From contig NZ_RCNV01000015.1 of the NCBI RefSeq assembly GCF_003667275.1, positions 1 through 46,835 on the forward strand: a DNA stretch of 46,835 nucleotides. Direction: 5' to 3'. Source of the stretch: Mesonia aquimarina (lineage in GTDB: Bacteria > Bacteroidota > Bacteroidia > Flavobacteriales > Flavobacteriaceae). Each line of letters begins with the position of its first letter. Position 1 is the stretch's first letter. Below are positions 33,051-41,110 of the stretch, one piece after another. The translations under genes were made by a program, and so were the position numbers. The notes under the pieces are model-generated. The model saw nothing but the letters and a program-made list of their open reading frames with translations. It was not told the DNA's origin and searched no databases.

Positions 33051-33133
33051 AATTTTATATTTATATGATTTAATGATACTTAAAGGTAGCCAAAGGTGAG
33101 GACATTCACTAGAAAGCTACCTTTAGGTTTAGT

Positions 33134-33316
33134 TCAACAATGCTAACCGTTGTACAAGCCCTAAGTTTTAAAAATACTTCATCAATATTAGCCGCTTTTT
33201 GGCGTTTTTATTCCTATATTCCGTAGCCTTAGGTAAAAATTGAGTTACGTATTTATTCCCTTTACCAATCAGAATAAATAAATATATTTGTTAGGGTATA
33301 AACAGTTAGATAGCAT
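33134..33316 (+). repeat. Cassette module 4 with promoter (-7 TATATTTG at 33283-33290)
   Basis: CAACAATGCTAACCGTTGTA, GCCCTAAG, TTTTAAAAATACTTCATCAA, TTCCGTAGCCTTAGGTAAAA, then TTTACCAATCAGAATAAATA, TATATTTG and TTAGGG. The same order recurs at 34680-34842, 44047-44202 and 44925-45073. It ends with GTTAGATAGCAT (33305-33316), complementary 11/12 to ATGCTACCTAAC (34024-34035) at the end of the following gene. Confidence 0.8.
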
Positions 33317-33324
33317 TTGAAAGA

Positions 33325-34044
33325 ATGATCAGAAAGATACTTTTAGTTGTAGGCTTAATAATTGCTGTCATCATCTTTTTAAAATATGGTAGAACAGTCT
33401 ACATGCCAATGATAAATAAGTTAAACGGAAACGAGACTGTTGAGTCAAGAATTAATGCCATTCAAGCAGAAGTTTGGAATCGACTTGAAAACAATTTGAA
33501 TTTGGCAGGTTATAAAATGGACTATCCCAAGAAGATAATTCTCGTAGCTTTTAAAGAAGAACAAGTTCTTCAAGTGTACTCTAAGGACTACAATGGAATT
33601 AAGTTAATAAAAGAGTATTCATTTACAGCGTTTAGCGGTGAACTTGGTCCTAAATTAAAAGAGGGCGATAAACAGATCCCAGAAGGAATTTATGAAGTTG
33701 AGTATCTAAATCCCAATAGTTCATTCTACCTCTCTATAAAAGTAAATTACCCAAACAAATTTGACAAATCAAAAACTGAACTATCGAATATTGCTGATAT
33801 GGGTGGAGATATTTTTATACACGGAAAATCAGCTACTATTGGATGTATCCCAATTGGAGACGAAGCGATTGAAGAATTATTTGTATTAACACAAAAGGCA
33901 ATAAACAACAAAGTCAAAGTTATTATTAGCCCACGAGACTTTCGAACTAAGCCTGAATACCCTGATATTGCAGGCATAGAATGGGAGAACGAATTGTATA
34001 AACAAATTGAAAAAGAAATAAAAATGCTACCTAACAATGGGTAA
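33325..34044 (+). CDS. L,D-transpeptidase (YkuD-fold) family protein
   Basis: 239 aa with one N-terminal membrane anchor (ILLVVGLIIAVIIFLKYG), so the catalytic part is periplasmic. The YkuD core is recognisable from FKEEQVLQVYSKDYNGIKLI to the active-site motif GDIFIHGKSATIGCIPIGDE with H166 and C174; the peptide between is shorter than in ErfK/YbiS. These enzymes make 3-3 peptidoglycan cross-links or attach proteins to peptidoglycan. The last codons (MLPNNG) are contributed by the 3' cassette arm and following module sequence, so the stop lies outside the ancestral gene boundary. Confidence 0.85.
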   Translation: MIRKILLVVGLIIAVIIFLKYGRTVYMPMINKLNGNETVESRINAIQAEVWNRLENNLNLAGYKMDYPKKIILVAFKEEQVLQVYSKDYNGIKLIKEYSFTAFSGELGPKLKEGDKQIPEGIYEVEYLNPNSSFYLSIKVNYPNKFDKSKTELSNIADMGGDIFIHGKSATIGCIPIGDEAIEELFVLTQKAINNKVKVIISPRDFRTKPEYPDIAGIEWENELYKQIEKEIKMLPNNG

Positions 34045-34200
34045 CCCTTGCACAAACCCTAAATTTTAGTAATATCATCAATAGAATCCGCTTTAGTAGT
34101 TTTTGATTTTTAGTTTTCTACATTAAATAAAAAAAGAGATGCTTATTTTATCCCGTTACAAGTTATGGTAAATAGATATATTTGTTAATATATCATGGAT
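34024..34200 (+). repeat. Cassette module 5 with promoter (-7 TATATTTG at 34177-34184)
   Basis: From the 3' arm ATGCTACCTAAC through CCCTTGCACAAACCCTAAAT, ATCCCGTTACAAGTTATGGT and TATATTTGTTAATATATC. GTT of CCCGTTAC is at the -33 position, 19 nt before TATATTTG. The centre is more divergent than in modules 4 and 6. Confidence 0.75.
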
Positions 34201-34238
34201 TTGTGCATTATTTCAAAATACCAACCGGACATTTTTTG

Positions 34239-34661
34239 ATGAAAAATAAATTTCTATTAATTTCTTTTATCCTGATTCTTTTTCTGAGCTGTAACTCAAC
34301 TGAGATTAGAAATTTGAATAATAAAACGATAAAGTATTCTAATCTTCCTCAAGAGGTCAAAGATGTTGTTTTCAAGCCGTATTATCCTGATCCAAGTGAT
34401 TCAACCAGGTCTACATTTTTTATTGATTTAAATAATCCACCTCGATATATTGAAATTTCAAAACAATCCTTTCTGCCGTGGATTTATAATTCAGAATTAC
34501 ACAGAATAGAAGATGACAAAATTTTTAAACTCAACTTTAATGCAGAATATGAATATAAAATAGTAGTATTAGAAGATTTCTTATATATCCCTAAACATTC
34601 GAATATCTTTAAATCTGACAGTTTAACCTATTCTTTCTCTAGATTTAGTTTGAAGAAATAA
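34239..34661 (+). CDS. Hypothetical lipoprotein
   Basis: 140 aa from the ATG at 34239; a longer frame back to 34182 would start inside the -7 element and is rejected. Lipobox LFLSCNS. The mature chain (EIRNLNNKTIKYSNLPQEVK ... LYIPKHSNIF) has no recognised domain. Its cassette arms are the clearest of all: TTGTGCATTATTT (34201-34213) and AAATAATGCACAA (34667-34679) pair perfectly over 13 nt. Confidence 0.7.
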   Translation: MKNKFLLISFILILFLSCNSTEIRNLNNKTIKYSNLPQEVKDVVFKPYYPDPSDSTRSTFFIDLNNPPRYIEISKQSFLPWIYNSELHRIEDDKIFKLNFNAEYEYKIVVLEDFLYIPKHSNIFKSDSLTYSFSRFSLKK

Positions 34662-34666
34662 TTAAA

Positions 34667-34842
34667 AAATAATGCACAACCTCAGTAACCTTTGCATAAG
34701 CCCTAACTTTTAAAAACACTTCATCAATATAAGCTGCTTTTAGCAGTTTATATTCTTATATTCCGTAGCCTTAGGTAAAAAATAGAGTTACTTATGTTAC
34801 TCCGTTAAAATTCAGAATAAATAAATATATTTGTTAGGATTT
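34667..34842 (+). repeat. Cassette module 6 with promoter (-7 TATATTTG at 34826-34833)
   Basis: Near-identical order to module 4: GCATAAGCCCTAACTTTTAA, ACTTCATCAATATAAGCTGC, TTCCGTAGCCTTAGGTAAAA, GTTACTTATGTTACTCCGTT, TATATTTG, TTAGGA. Confidence 0.8.
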
Positions 34843-34877
34843 GTTGTACGTCATTTTAAAAAAAAATTATAATCTAA

Positions 34878-35687
34878 ATGAAAATTGAGAAATATAACCA
34901 AAGACTTCTAGCCATTTTAGGAACCTTAATAGTAGTTTTTTTGATCGTTGCTTTAATAGCATTTATATCAATAACAATAATTGAAAATAGAAGATTTAAC
35001 AATAATGATAAAGGTATCTTATCGGACGAAAAAATTGAGCAACTACAAAAGGAAAATAAACGTGAACAAATTATTTCTTACGAAACACCAATATTAATTG
35101 ATACTTTAAAATCAAAATACATTATTCCCGTTTCATATAGAAATTTAAAGAAAAAAGAAGATATTAATGGACTTCTAAATGCTACTTCATCGGCGAATTA
35201 TGAAAAGACAGATAATAGATATTCAAGAGCATTTTACGGAGAATTCAATAATGTAATTGTTTATAATTCCATAAATAATATAAAGAAAAAGTTATTTAAT
35301 AAAAGAGTTAATTTCAATGATATAAAAACAGAGTATTTCGATGATGATATTCTTTTGCTAATTAAAGCATCTGATAAAGACACTCATAAAGATGGAGTAA
35401 TAAATTTAGATGATTTTAAATCGCTTTATTTTTATTCATTTACTCAAAATCAATCAAAAAAAATCGGAATTGAAAATATGGATGTCTACAATTATAAATT
35501 TTTGAATAACTCTAAGGATTTAATAATTGAATTTGGTGTAGATAAAAATAAAAATGGTAGATATGAAAATTATAATGAACCAATTATAATTAAAAAATAC
35601 GATTTTAAAACCGGAAAATTAATTAATGTCATTGATAAGGAAATGAATTCAGAACTTCAAAATACATTAGAGGGGACAAAAAAATAA
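34878..35687 (+). CDS. Membrane-anchored hypothetical protein with EF-hand-like motifs
   Basis: 269 aa. One N-terminal membrane segment (LLAILGTLIVVFLIVALIAF) anchors an extracytoplasmic body. Two Asp/Asn-rich loops, DKDTHKDGVINLDDF (~170) and DKNKNGRYENYNEP (~235), resemble calcium-binding EF-hand or dockerin-type loops, as seen in proteins describing tick-like D-x-D-x-D-G motifs. No other domain recognised. 5' arm GTTGTACGTCATTTT and 3' sequence TATGCACAAC are only partly complementary. Confidence 0.6.
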   Translation: MKIEKYNQRLLAILGTLIVVFLIVALIAFISITIIENRRFNNNDKGILSDEKIEQLQKENKREQIISYETPILIDTLKSKYIIPVSYRNLKKKEDINGLLNATSSANYEKTDNRYSRAFYGEFNNVIVYNSINNIKKKLFNKRVNFNDIKTEYFDDDILLLIKASDKDTHKDGVINLDDFKSLYFYSFTQNQSKKIGIENMDVYNYKFLNNSKDLIIEFGVDKNKNGRYENYNEPIIIKKYDFKTGKLINVIDKEMNSELQNTLEGTKK

Positions 35688-35689
35688 TT

Positions 35690-35860
35690 ATGCACAACAG
35701 TGGTCGTTGCACAAACCCTAAATTTTAGTAATATTATCAATATAAACCGCTTTTAAGGTTTTAATTTTTACACCCCATAGGATTAAGTAAGAAATTGACT
35801 TACTTATTTGATCTCATTACAGATTCATATCTTTCTTAAGATACCTGTTGTACAATATTT
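35690..35860 (+). repeat. Cassette module 7, degenerate promoter (TATCTTTC at 35828-35835)
   Basis: TTGCACAAACCCTAAATTTT, ATCAATATAAACCGCTTTTA and a TTACTTATTTGATCTCATTACA block follow the family order, but the -7 element reads TATCTTTC and the TTAG tail CTTAAG. GTTGTACAATATTT (35847-35860) pairs 12/14 with AAATAATGTATAAC (36396-36409) over the end of the next gene. Confidence 0.65.
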
Positions 35861-35880
35861 AATCAAACTATCTCGAAAAT

Positions 35881-36408
35881 ATGTTTACACCAATTATAAG
35901 AATTGTACTTGTCATATTAAGCTTAATTGCGGCTATATATTTTTACTCAAAAAAGGATTATGTAAATATGTCAATGATGCTGGTAGCGTGTGGTCTTTTT
36001 ATTTACGGATATTTCAAATATGGAACTATTTATGCTGCTTTTCAACAAATAAAAAAAAACAATATAAAAAAAGCTGAAAAATTGATATCTAAAGTCAAAA
36101 ATCCAAATAAACTGACTAAAAGAGAGAAGAGCTATTACTATTTTACGACCGGAATTATTGCCTTAGAGAAAAAGAAATTCGAAAAAAGTCATTCTGACTT
36201 GACTCAAGCATTGGATATAGGTTTAAGAACTGAAAATGATAAATCAATCGTATTATTGAATTTGGCTAATATTGAACTATTGAGAGAAGATCATAATAAA
36301 GCGATTGAATACATTAAAATATTAAAGCAACTTAAATTAAAACCAATAGTCGAATTGGAAACAAACCGAATTGAAAAGGAAATAAAAACGTCGAAAAATA
36401 ATGTATAA
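35881..36408 (+). CDS. Membrane protein with short TPR region
   Basis: 175 aa. Two N-terminal membrane helices (IIRIVLVILSLIAAIYFYSK and MLVACGLFIYGYFKYG), then a cytosolic or periplasmic helical part in which residues ~85-170 fit two to three tetratricopeptide repeats (YYYFTTGIIALEKKKFEKSH, DLTQALDIGLRTE, IVLLNLANIELLREDHNKAI). TPRs mediate protein contacts; the partner is unknown. The last codons and stop (KNNV-stop) overlap the 3' cassette arm. Confidence 0.7.
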   Translation: MFTPIIRIVLVILSLIAAIYFYSKKDYVNMSMMLVACGLFIYGYFKYGTIYAAFQQIKKNNIKKAEKLISKVKNPNKLTKREKSYYYFTTGIIALEKKKFEKSHSDLTQALDIGLRTENDKSIVLLNLANIELLREDHNKAIEYIKILKQLKLKPIVELETNRIEKEIKTSKNNV

Positions 36409-36409
36409 C

Positions 36410-36577
36410 CGCAATTATGGCGGAATCGGACGTAGTCAAATCTACTCGGAATTGTTTACGTCTATAATCAAACAAAAATCATTAACTTTAAACCCGTTAC
36501 TGACACTTACCTAAAACCACTCTCCTACTTTTTTGTAAAAGATATTCATTACAAATTAAAGAAACACGTTGTGTGTA
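36410..36577 (+). repeat. Cassette module of a second type
   Basis: Differs from modules 1-7 in its left part. It ends TTACAAATTAAAGAAACACG then TTGTGTGTA, a block shared with 42840-42866 in front of another cassette. TTGTGTGTA (36569-36577) pairs perfectly with TACACACAA (37049-37057) just after the following gene. Inside, GACGTA and TACGTC (about 36431-36463) form an inverted repeat. Confidence 0.6.
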
Positions 36578-36582
36578 AATTG

Positions 36583-37044
36583 ATGAAAAACAGAAATGTA
36601 AAATACTTATCTATTGTAATAATAGTCTTACTGATTTTAGCTATTCCGTTCGTGAACTTTAAAGTATTAAAAATCAGAGGTTATATTAATGATTTTGAAA
36701 AAGTAAACAATTTTATTTTAAAAAATAAAATGAAAAAGGATATGGTATCATTTGCAGAATTAATGAAAAAAACAAACGAATTTCCAATTTTGCAAAAAGC
36801 AGTTAACAAATCAGAACTTTGCGGAATTTCATACTATCAAGACAAAGGAATTGTGTATAAATTTCAATGTATTAATAATAGCTACGACAATTTCCTAGAT
36901 AGTGATGATAAATATTTTTTGATTAAAATATTAAATAAAAGCAATGAGCTTTTGACCTATGAAAAATTCATTGATTATTCTCAAAAACCAATAAAATTAA
37001 AAAACGATTGGTATTTAATTGAACAAAACATAACGTATGATTAA
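36583..37044 (+). CDS. Membrane-anchored hypothetical protein
   Basis: 153 aa from the ATG at 36583 (MKNRNVKYLSIVIIVLLILA); a GTG at 36571 is inside the cassette arm and is not used. One N-terminal membrane segment anchors a ~125-residue extracytoplasmic domain with two Cys (ELCGISYYQDKGIVYKFQCI) that could pair. No family recognised. Single-gene cassette. Confidence 0.65.
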   Translation: MKNRNVKYLSIVIIVLLILAIPFVNFKVLKIRGYINDFEKVNNFILKNKMKKDMVSFAELMKKTNEFPILQKAVNKSELCGISYYQDKGIVYKFQCINNSYDNFLDSDDKYFLIKILNKSNELLTYEKFIDYSQKPIKLKNDWYLIEQNITYD

Positions 37045-37057
37045 AAACTACACACAA

Positions 37058-37130
37058 TAATGCTAAGCCTTCCACAAGTCCTAACTTTTAGGAAAACTTC
37101 ATTAATATAAGCTGCTTTTGGGTGTAATTA
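37058..37130 (+). repeat. Truncated cassette module lacking its promoter half
   Basis: AATGCTAAGCCTTCCACAAG, TCCTAACTTTTAGG, ACTTCATTAATATAAGCTGC match module 4/6, but the match stops after GCTTTTGGGTGT and the next gene begins at once. The CCGTTAC/TATATTTG part is missing, so the following gene lacks the standard promoter. Confidence 0.65.
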
Positions 37131-37141
37131 TAAAAAAACAA

Positions 37142-37687
37142 ATGCGAAAAACAATTTACATAGTGATTTTCATAATTTTGACCTCTTGTAAAACACAAAC
37201 TGAATCAAAAAAAGTTTACTTACCACAATCTGATTTTTTAAAAAGTAAAAGCTTTACTCAAGCCAAAAATCAATTCGGAAAACTAGTTGACTTCAATTTT
37301 AAGATTGACACCCTGAATAGAATTAAATATGATAAAATGGACTTTTATAAATTGAACATTTCGGCTTATGATTCAATTTATATAGGAAAAAGAAATGATA
37401 CAATCTTTACGTATGATCAAACTATTGATTTTAAAGAAGTATTTATTGTTTTGGACGATTCAAAAACTTCATTTCTAGGTCGAGTTGGAACAGACTTCGG
37501 AGTTTCATTAGAAAATTCAAGCGACTCTATATATCAGTACTCCTTTAAAAAAATTAAAAACACAAATGAGGGAGACCATTTAGTTATGGATTATGAATAT
37601 CCCGAATTGACTATTAAAACTATAAAATTTAGAAAAGATGGAAAAATCTTGAATCTGACAATTGAACAAACAATTAATAAAAAATAA
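37142..37687 (+). CDS. Hypothetical lipoprotein
   Basis: 181 aa from the ATG at 37142 (MRKTIYIVIFIILTSCKTQT); a start at 37118 lies in module sequence. Lipobox LTSC. The mature part is beta-rich (VDFNFKIDTLNRIKYDKMDF, TIFTYDQTIDFKEVFIVLDD) without a recognised domain. It follows the truncated module and may depend on read-through from the upstream cassette. Confidence 0.65.
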   Translation: MRKTIYIVIFIILTSCKTQTESKKVYLPQSDFLKSKSFTQAKNQFGKLVDFNFKIDTLNRIKYDKMDFYKLNISAYDSIYIGKRNDTIFTYDQTIDFKEVFIVLDDSKTSFLGRVGTDFGVSLENSSDSIYQYSFKKIKNTNEGDHLVMDYEYPELTIKTIKFRKDGKILNLTIEQTINKK

Positions 37688-37699
37688 CAACACAAGCTC

Positions 37700-37961
37700 T
37701 TGGGAACACATTAAATACAAAAATAGTTTTTTAAGTCAAAAAACTATTGAATTAACATCCTGTCAATCTGCTGCAAGCTTAATAAAACCAAAAGATACTG
37801 TGAAAATAGAATTTATTGGATTAGGAGGTTCGGATACGACTAAAATTGAATATTTATCAAAAACAAAATTATCGATTGACGGAATGACCTATTTTAAACA
37901 TAAAGGTAATTCGGAGTTGTGCAACATTAGGAAAAACGAGCAATTTTTCGGATATTTATAA
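37700..37961 (+). pseudogene. Headless gene fragment
   Basis: An open frame (SFLSQKTIELTSCQSAASLI, KPKDTVKIEFIGLGGSDTTK ... NEQFFGYL) with a protein-like composition but no ATG and no signal sequence; the upstream in-frame part overlaps the end of the preceding gene. It is probably the 3' remnant of a cassette gene. Product unknown. Confidence 0.4.
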
Positions 37962-37977
37962 AATAATTTTGAACAAA

Positions 37978-38220
37978 ATGGCAACAGTAGATAATATACG
38001 GAATGGATTGATTGACAAGATACTGTCGATTAAAAACAAGGACTTTTTAGTAGCTCTTGATAAAATAATTACATCGAGTTCATCGGAATCTGAAACGGTT
38101 GAATTGACCAAAGAGCAGAAGTTATTGCTGGAAATGAGTGAACAAGATATAAAGGAAGGAAAACTGATTTCTCAAGAAGCTATGAACAAAAGGAATTTAG
38201 AATGGCTAAACGCAATATAA
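37978..38220 (+). CDS. Type II antitoxin, ParD/RelB-like
   Basis: 80 aa from the ATG at 37978 (MATVDNIRNGLIDKILSIKN). Short, acidic and helical, with the TLTKEQKLLLEMSEQDIKEG-like segment (here VELTKEQKLLLEMSEQDIKE) seen in small antitoxins paired with RelE/ParE toxins. It overlaps the toxin start by 19 nt, the usual translational coupling of such pairs. It should bind and neutralise the next product and repress the pair. Confidence 0.8.
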   Translation: MATVDNIRNGLIDKILSIKNKDFLVALDKIITSSSSESETVELTKEQKLLLEMSEQDIKEGKLISQEAMNKRNLEWLNAI

Positions 38221-38513
38221 TTTGGACACGAACAGCTGACATTCAGTTCGTGGGTATTTTAGAATATTGGGTTAAAAGAAACAAATCAAACAACTACTCA
38301 AAAAAACTCTTGAAATTGGTTTCGGAAAGAACAAAACAGATTGCCGAAAAACCTCTGATTTACAAAGCAACAGATTTTAAAGATACAAGAGTTGCATCAT
38401 TAGGAAATTTTAGTATCTACTATAAATTTAATGACACAGAAATTATCATTACAGCTTTTTGGGATAATAGACAAAATTCGAAAAAACTTTTAAAAATATT
38501 AAAAAACAAATGA
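38202..38513 (+). CDS. RelE/ParE-family toxin
   Basis: 103 aa. RNIIWTRTADIQFVGILEYW, ARRNKSNNYSKKL-like helix (VKRNKSNNYSKKLL) and the C-terminal strands VASLGNFSIYYKFNDTEIII, TAFWDNRQNSKKLL match the RelE/ParE fold, including the terminal WDNRQNP-type motif. Family members either cleave mRNA on the ribosome (RelE) or poison gyrase (ParE); the sequence does not decide which. Toxin-antitoxin pairs are typical stabilisers of cassette arrays. Confidence 0.88.
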   Translation: MAKRNIIWTRTADIQFVGILEYWVKRNKSNNYSKKLLKLVSERTKQIAEKPLIYKATDFKDTRVASLGNFSIYYKFNDTEIIITAFWDNRQNSKKLLKILKNK

Positions 38514-38919
38514 AAATGCATTAATTTTTTATTAAAACACTTCTATGAGAGTTATCATAAATTAGTACTGATGTCGTTATGGTAAAAGCTGGTTTTAGTA
38601 GCGTGTTGCATACAGCAATTAATGAATATTTTCTCTACAGCACATTGTTGAACGTGCATGCATTAAATGCACAAAAACTTAGTGTTTTGTTATCTACTCG
38701 GCTTATCCGGCCTCTGCTCCCACTTCTTTGCTCTTTCAAATTATACGCTTATCTTTAGACTTTAGGACCCCAAACCCGATATACAAATTAACCGCTTAAA
38801 TCAATTTAACCTATAGCCCTATTTTAGGACGAGACGTTTAAAAAAATAATATATACCCAATAAAAGGTACTGAATTATTGGAATACATTCAATATTTTTA
38901 ATTTTTAAAAATCATCATT
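38514..38919. other. Noncoding stretch with a cassette-module remnant
   Basis: 38537-38570 (ACTTCTATGAGAGTTATCAT) matches 7447-7475 ahead of module 2. The rest holds no gene, hairpin or promoter that I can support. No standard module precedes the 701-aa gene that follows. Confidence 0.4.
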
Positions 38920-41025
38920 ATGAAAGCAAGATTTATAATTTTATGTTTTTTCACAATCTCTTTTTGCTATTCTCAATCCAATTCAGCCCTTTCTGTTGAG
39001 CAAGCTACAACTGTAGAAAAAGAAGGCAGTCGATTATATACTAAAGTTTTAGAATTTAAAAAACAAGGTCTTTTTACAGAAGTTTACGACCGTCAATCTC
39101 ACTGGAGTTGTACCCCAGATAAAGATGAAACTTATATTAATTCAAGATTGAATGAGCTCTATGAAATAGAGAAAAAGTGGAAAAGACCAAATGGCGATAT
39201 AGCTCGGTACAACAGCTATGTTAAAGATTTGACTGATTACGCAGAAAAAAATTGTTCCAACCATAACATTGGTTGCCGCTACAGAAATGTGAATGCGCCT
39301 GCAGTTGAAAATTCTTTGGCTTATCTAAATAGATATATAGACAAATTCAAGCAATGCTTAGCAAACTTAAGTTCCGAAACCGAAAATGTAGCCAATTCCA
39401 GTTATTCTGGAGCTAATACTACTAATCGCTCAAACCAATCTTCAAACTCTGGAAATACAAATTATCCTGATTATCAACCAAGGTCAGAAACTCAAATGCA
39501 AGAAGAATTGACCAACAGTATAGACAATGCAAGTAGAAATATTACATCTTTATTCAATAAAAGAGCAGATAAATTTATTGGAGCAAGAATGCATGACAAA
39601 ACCAGTGAAAACAAAAAATCACTCATAATTTTTGAAAAATATTTAGAGGAACTCTATGCTACTCTGGAAGAAAGAGCTAATTATTATAAATCTATTCCTT
39701 ATGATAGTGCTAAATTAGAACAAGTTCAAGAGATTGCTAAGCATTATGAATACGGTCAATGTCCAAGCAGTTTGTGCAAATTTGGCTATATGATTGATAA
39801 GAAATTGTGCCATGTATGCGACGGTAAAGGATATACCATAGAAAAGATCACTACGCTATCAGGACTTACGAGGAATACTGATACTAAACATGTTAAATGT
39901 TATGGGTGCAATGGAATAGGTATTGAGGATGTTCGGAATGAGACTAAAAAATGTTATCGATGTCACGGAAACTACAAAAAAGCTTTTATATATAACGGTA
40001 ATTCGTATGTATCTAAAAATTTAGCTAATGAAATAGCCATATTTTTTCCTAATTACATTAGTTTTATTATAGATCTAAAAGAATTTTTTCGAGAGAATCC
40101 ATCAAAAGAATATTATTATGAACTATATGATGATGGCCAACAATTTACAAATATTAAATTTTGGAATAGAAAATTAGATGAATATCAACCCGACAATGTC
40201 CAAGAAGAAATAGATAAAATATTTGATGAGAGAAAAAGAGCACGGGAAGCCTATGAAAAGGAGAAGAAAGACCACGAAGAGTTTATTAGGATTAAAAGGC
40301 AGATGCCTGTTAAAGGTAGTGAAGACTGGCATATCTCTAAATCAAAAGGAGAAAAAATATATATTACAGATTTAGATGACAGAGAAATATTAAAAACAAA
40401 AATTGAAATTGATAGCGCATACGCTATACCAAAATTAAATAAAATTATTACCTATCACACTAAAAAAAATGGGGTAATCTATAGCTCATTATATAATAGT
40501 GCTGCGGGAAATAAACTTTTAGGGGCAACAGGTTACATCATAGATTATGAAGTAAGTAGAGATTCCAATACTTATATTTTTTATTATTATGATCCAAAAA
40601 CTCCAGACTCACATAAAACACTATTAGATTATTTAGGGTTTGAATTAAAACATTTTCCGCAAATAAGAAAAAAAGAAGAAACTATAATAAAAAAATGGGA
40701 ACATATTGAGAATACAGAATATATTATAACAGAATTAAATTCTGGATTAAAAGGTATGATTAATACCTTATATTACAAGAAAATCCCTCCAAAGTTTGAT
40801 GATTTTGGTGAAATTAAAGCAATTGATATCGACAACAATCTAATACCTGCAAAATCTAAGGGCAAATGGGGTTTTATAAATAAATATGGTAAAACAGTAA
40901 TACGCTTTAAATATGATGTTCCAAATAATCAAAAAAAAATGAAAGGTTTCAAAGATGGAAAAGTTAGGGTCATGTATAAAGGAGAGCTGGTAACAATTAA
41001 TACTAAAGGAAAAATCATTGAATAA
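38920..41025 (+). CDS. Large secreted protein with DnaJ-type Cys-rich region and a WG repeat
   Basis: 701 aa with a signal peptide (ARFIILCFFTISFCYSQ). A Ser/Asn-rich linker lies at ~155-190, a helical segment to ~275, then CPSSLCKFG, CHVCDGKGYT, CYGCNGIG and CYRCHGNY (~280-350), four CxxCxG-like units as in the DnaJ zinc domain. A charged coiled coil (EEIDKIFDERKRAREAYEKE) follows near 430, and the C-terminus ends with a WG repeat (GKWGFINKYGKTVIRFKYDV). Export of a DnaJ-like zinc domain is unusual. Function unknown. Confidence 0.75.
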   Translation: MKARFIILCFFTISFCYSQSNSALSVEQATTVEKEGSRLYTKVLEFKKQGLFTEVYDRQSHWSCTPDKDETYINSRLNELYEIEKKWKRPNGDIARYNSYVKDLTDYAEKNCSNHNIGCRYRNVNAPAVENSLAYLNRYIDKFKQCLANLSSETENVANSSYSGANTTNRSNQSSNSGNTNYPDYQPRSETQMQEELTNSIDNASRNITSLFNKRADKFIGARMHDKTSENKKSLIIFEKYLEELYATLEERANYYKSIPYDSAKLEQVQEIAKHYEYGQCPSSLCKFGYMIDKKLCHVCDGKGYTIEKITTLSGLTRNTDTKHVKCYGCNGIGIEDVRNETKKCYRCHGNYKKAFIYNGNSYVSKNLANEIAIFFPNYISFIIDLKEFFRENPSKEYYYELYDDGQQFTNIKFWNRKLDEYQPDNVQEEIDKIFDERKRAREAYEKEKKDHEEFIRIKRQMPVKGSEDWHISKSKGEKIYITDLDDREILKTKIEIDSAYAIPKLNKIITYHTKKNGVIYSSLYNSAAGNKLLGATGYIIDYEVSRDSNTYIFYYYDPKTPDSHKTLLDYLGFELKHFPQIRKKEETIIKKWEHIENTEYIITELNSGLKGMINTLYYKKIPPKFDDFGEIKAIDIDNNLIPAKSKGKWGFINKYGKTVIRFKYDVPNNQKKMKGFKDGKVRVMYKGELVTINTKGKIIE

Positions 41026-41110
41026 AACTACTGGCGACAATGCTAACCGTTATTATAGAACATTTATAAAAAAATAAGGATAAAAAAACTTATTAAAAAT
41101 AAAATAATTC

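Larger units (their letters stand above)
30731..33125 (-). mobile_element. IS91-like element with accessory tyrosine recombinase, degenerate
   Basis: Contains an IS91-family (HUH) transposase and a tyrosine recombinase, both on the minus strand, as in Bacteroidetes IS91-like elements. Each end has a hairpin: 30731-30761 (GTTCGTGT-GGTCG/CGACC-ACATGAAC) and 33081-33125 (TAAAGGTAGC/GCTACCTTTA, perfect 10 bp), matching subterminal hairpins of single-strand transposons that lack terminal inverted repeats. Exact ends are inferred. Both genes are frameshifted. It separates a cassette gene from its downstream module. Confidence 0.7.

Noticed and set aside
34182-34238. Upstream start giving a 159-aa lipoprotein
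   Set aside because: It begins inside the TATATTTG promoter element and the signal peptide starts at the ATG at 34239.
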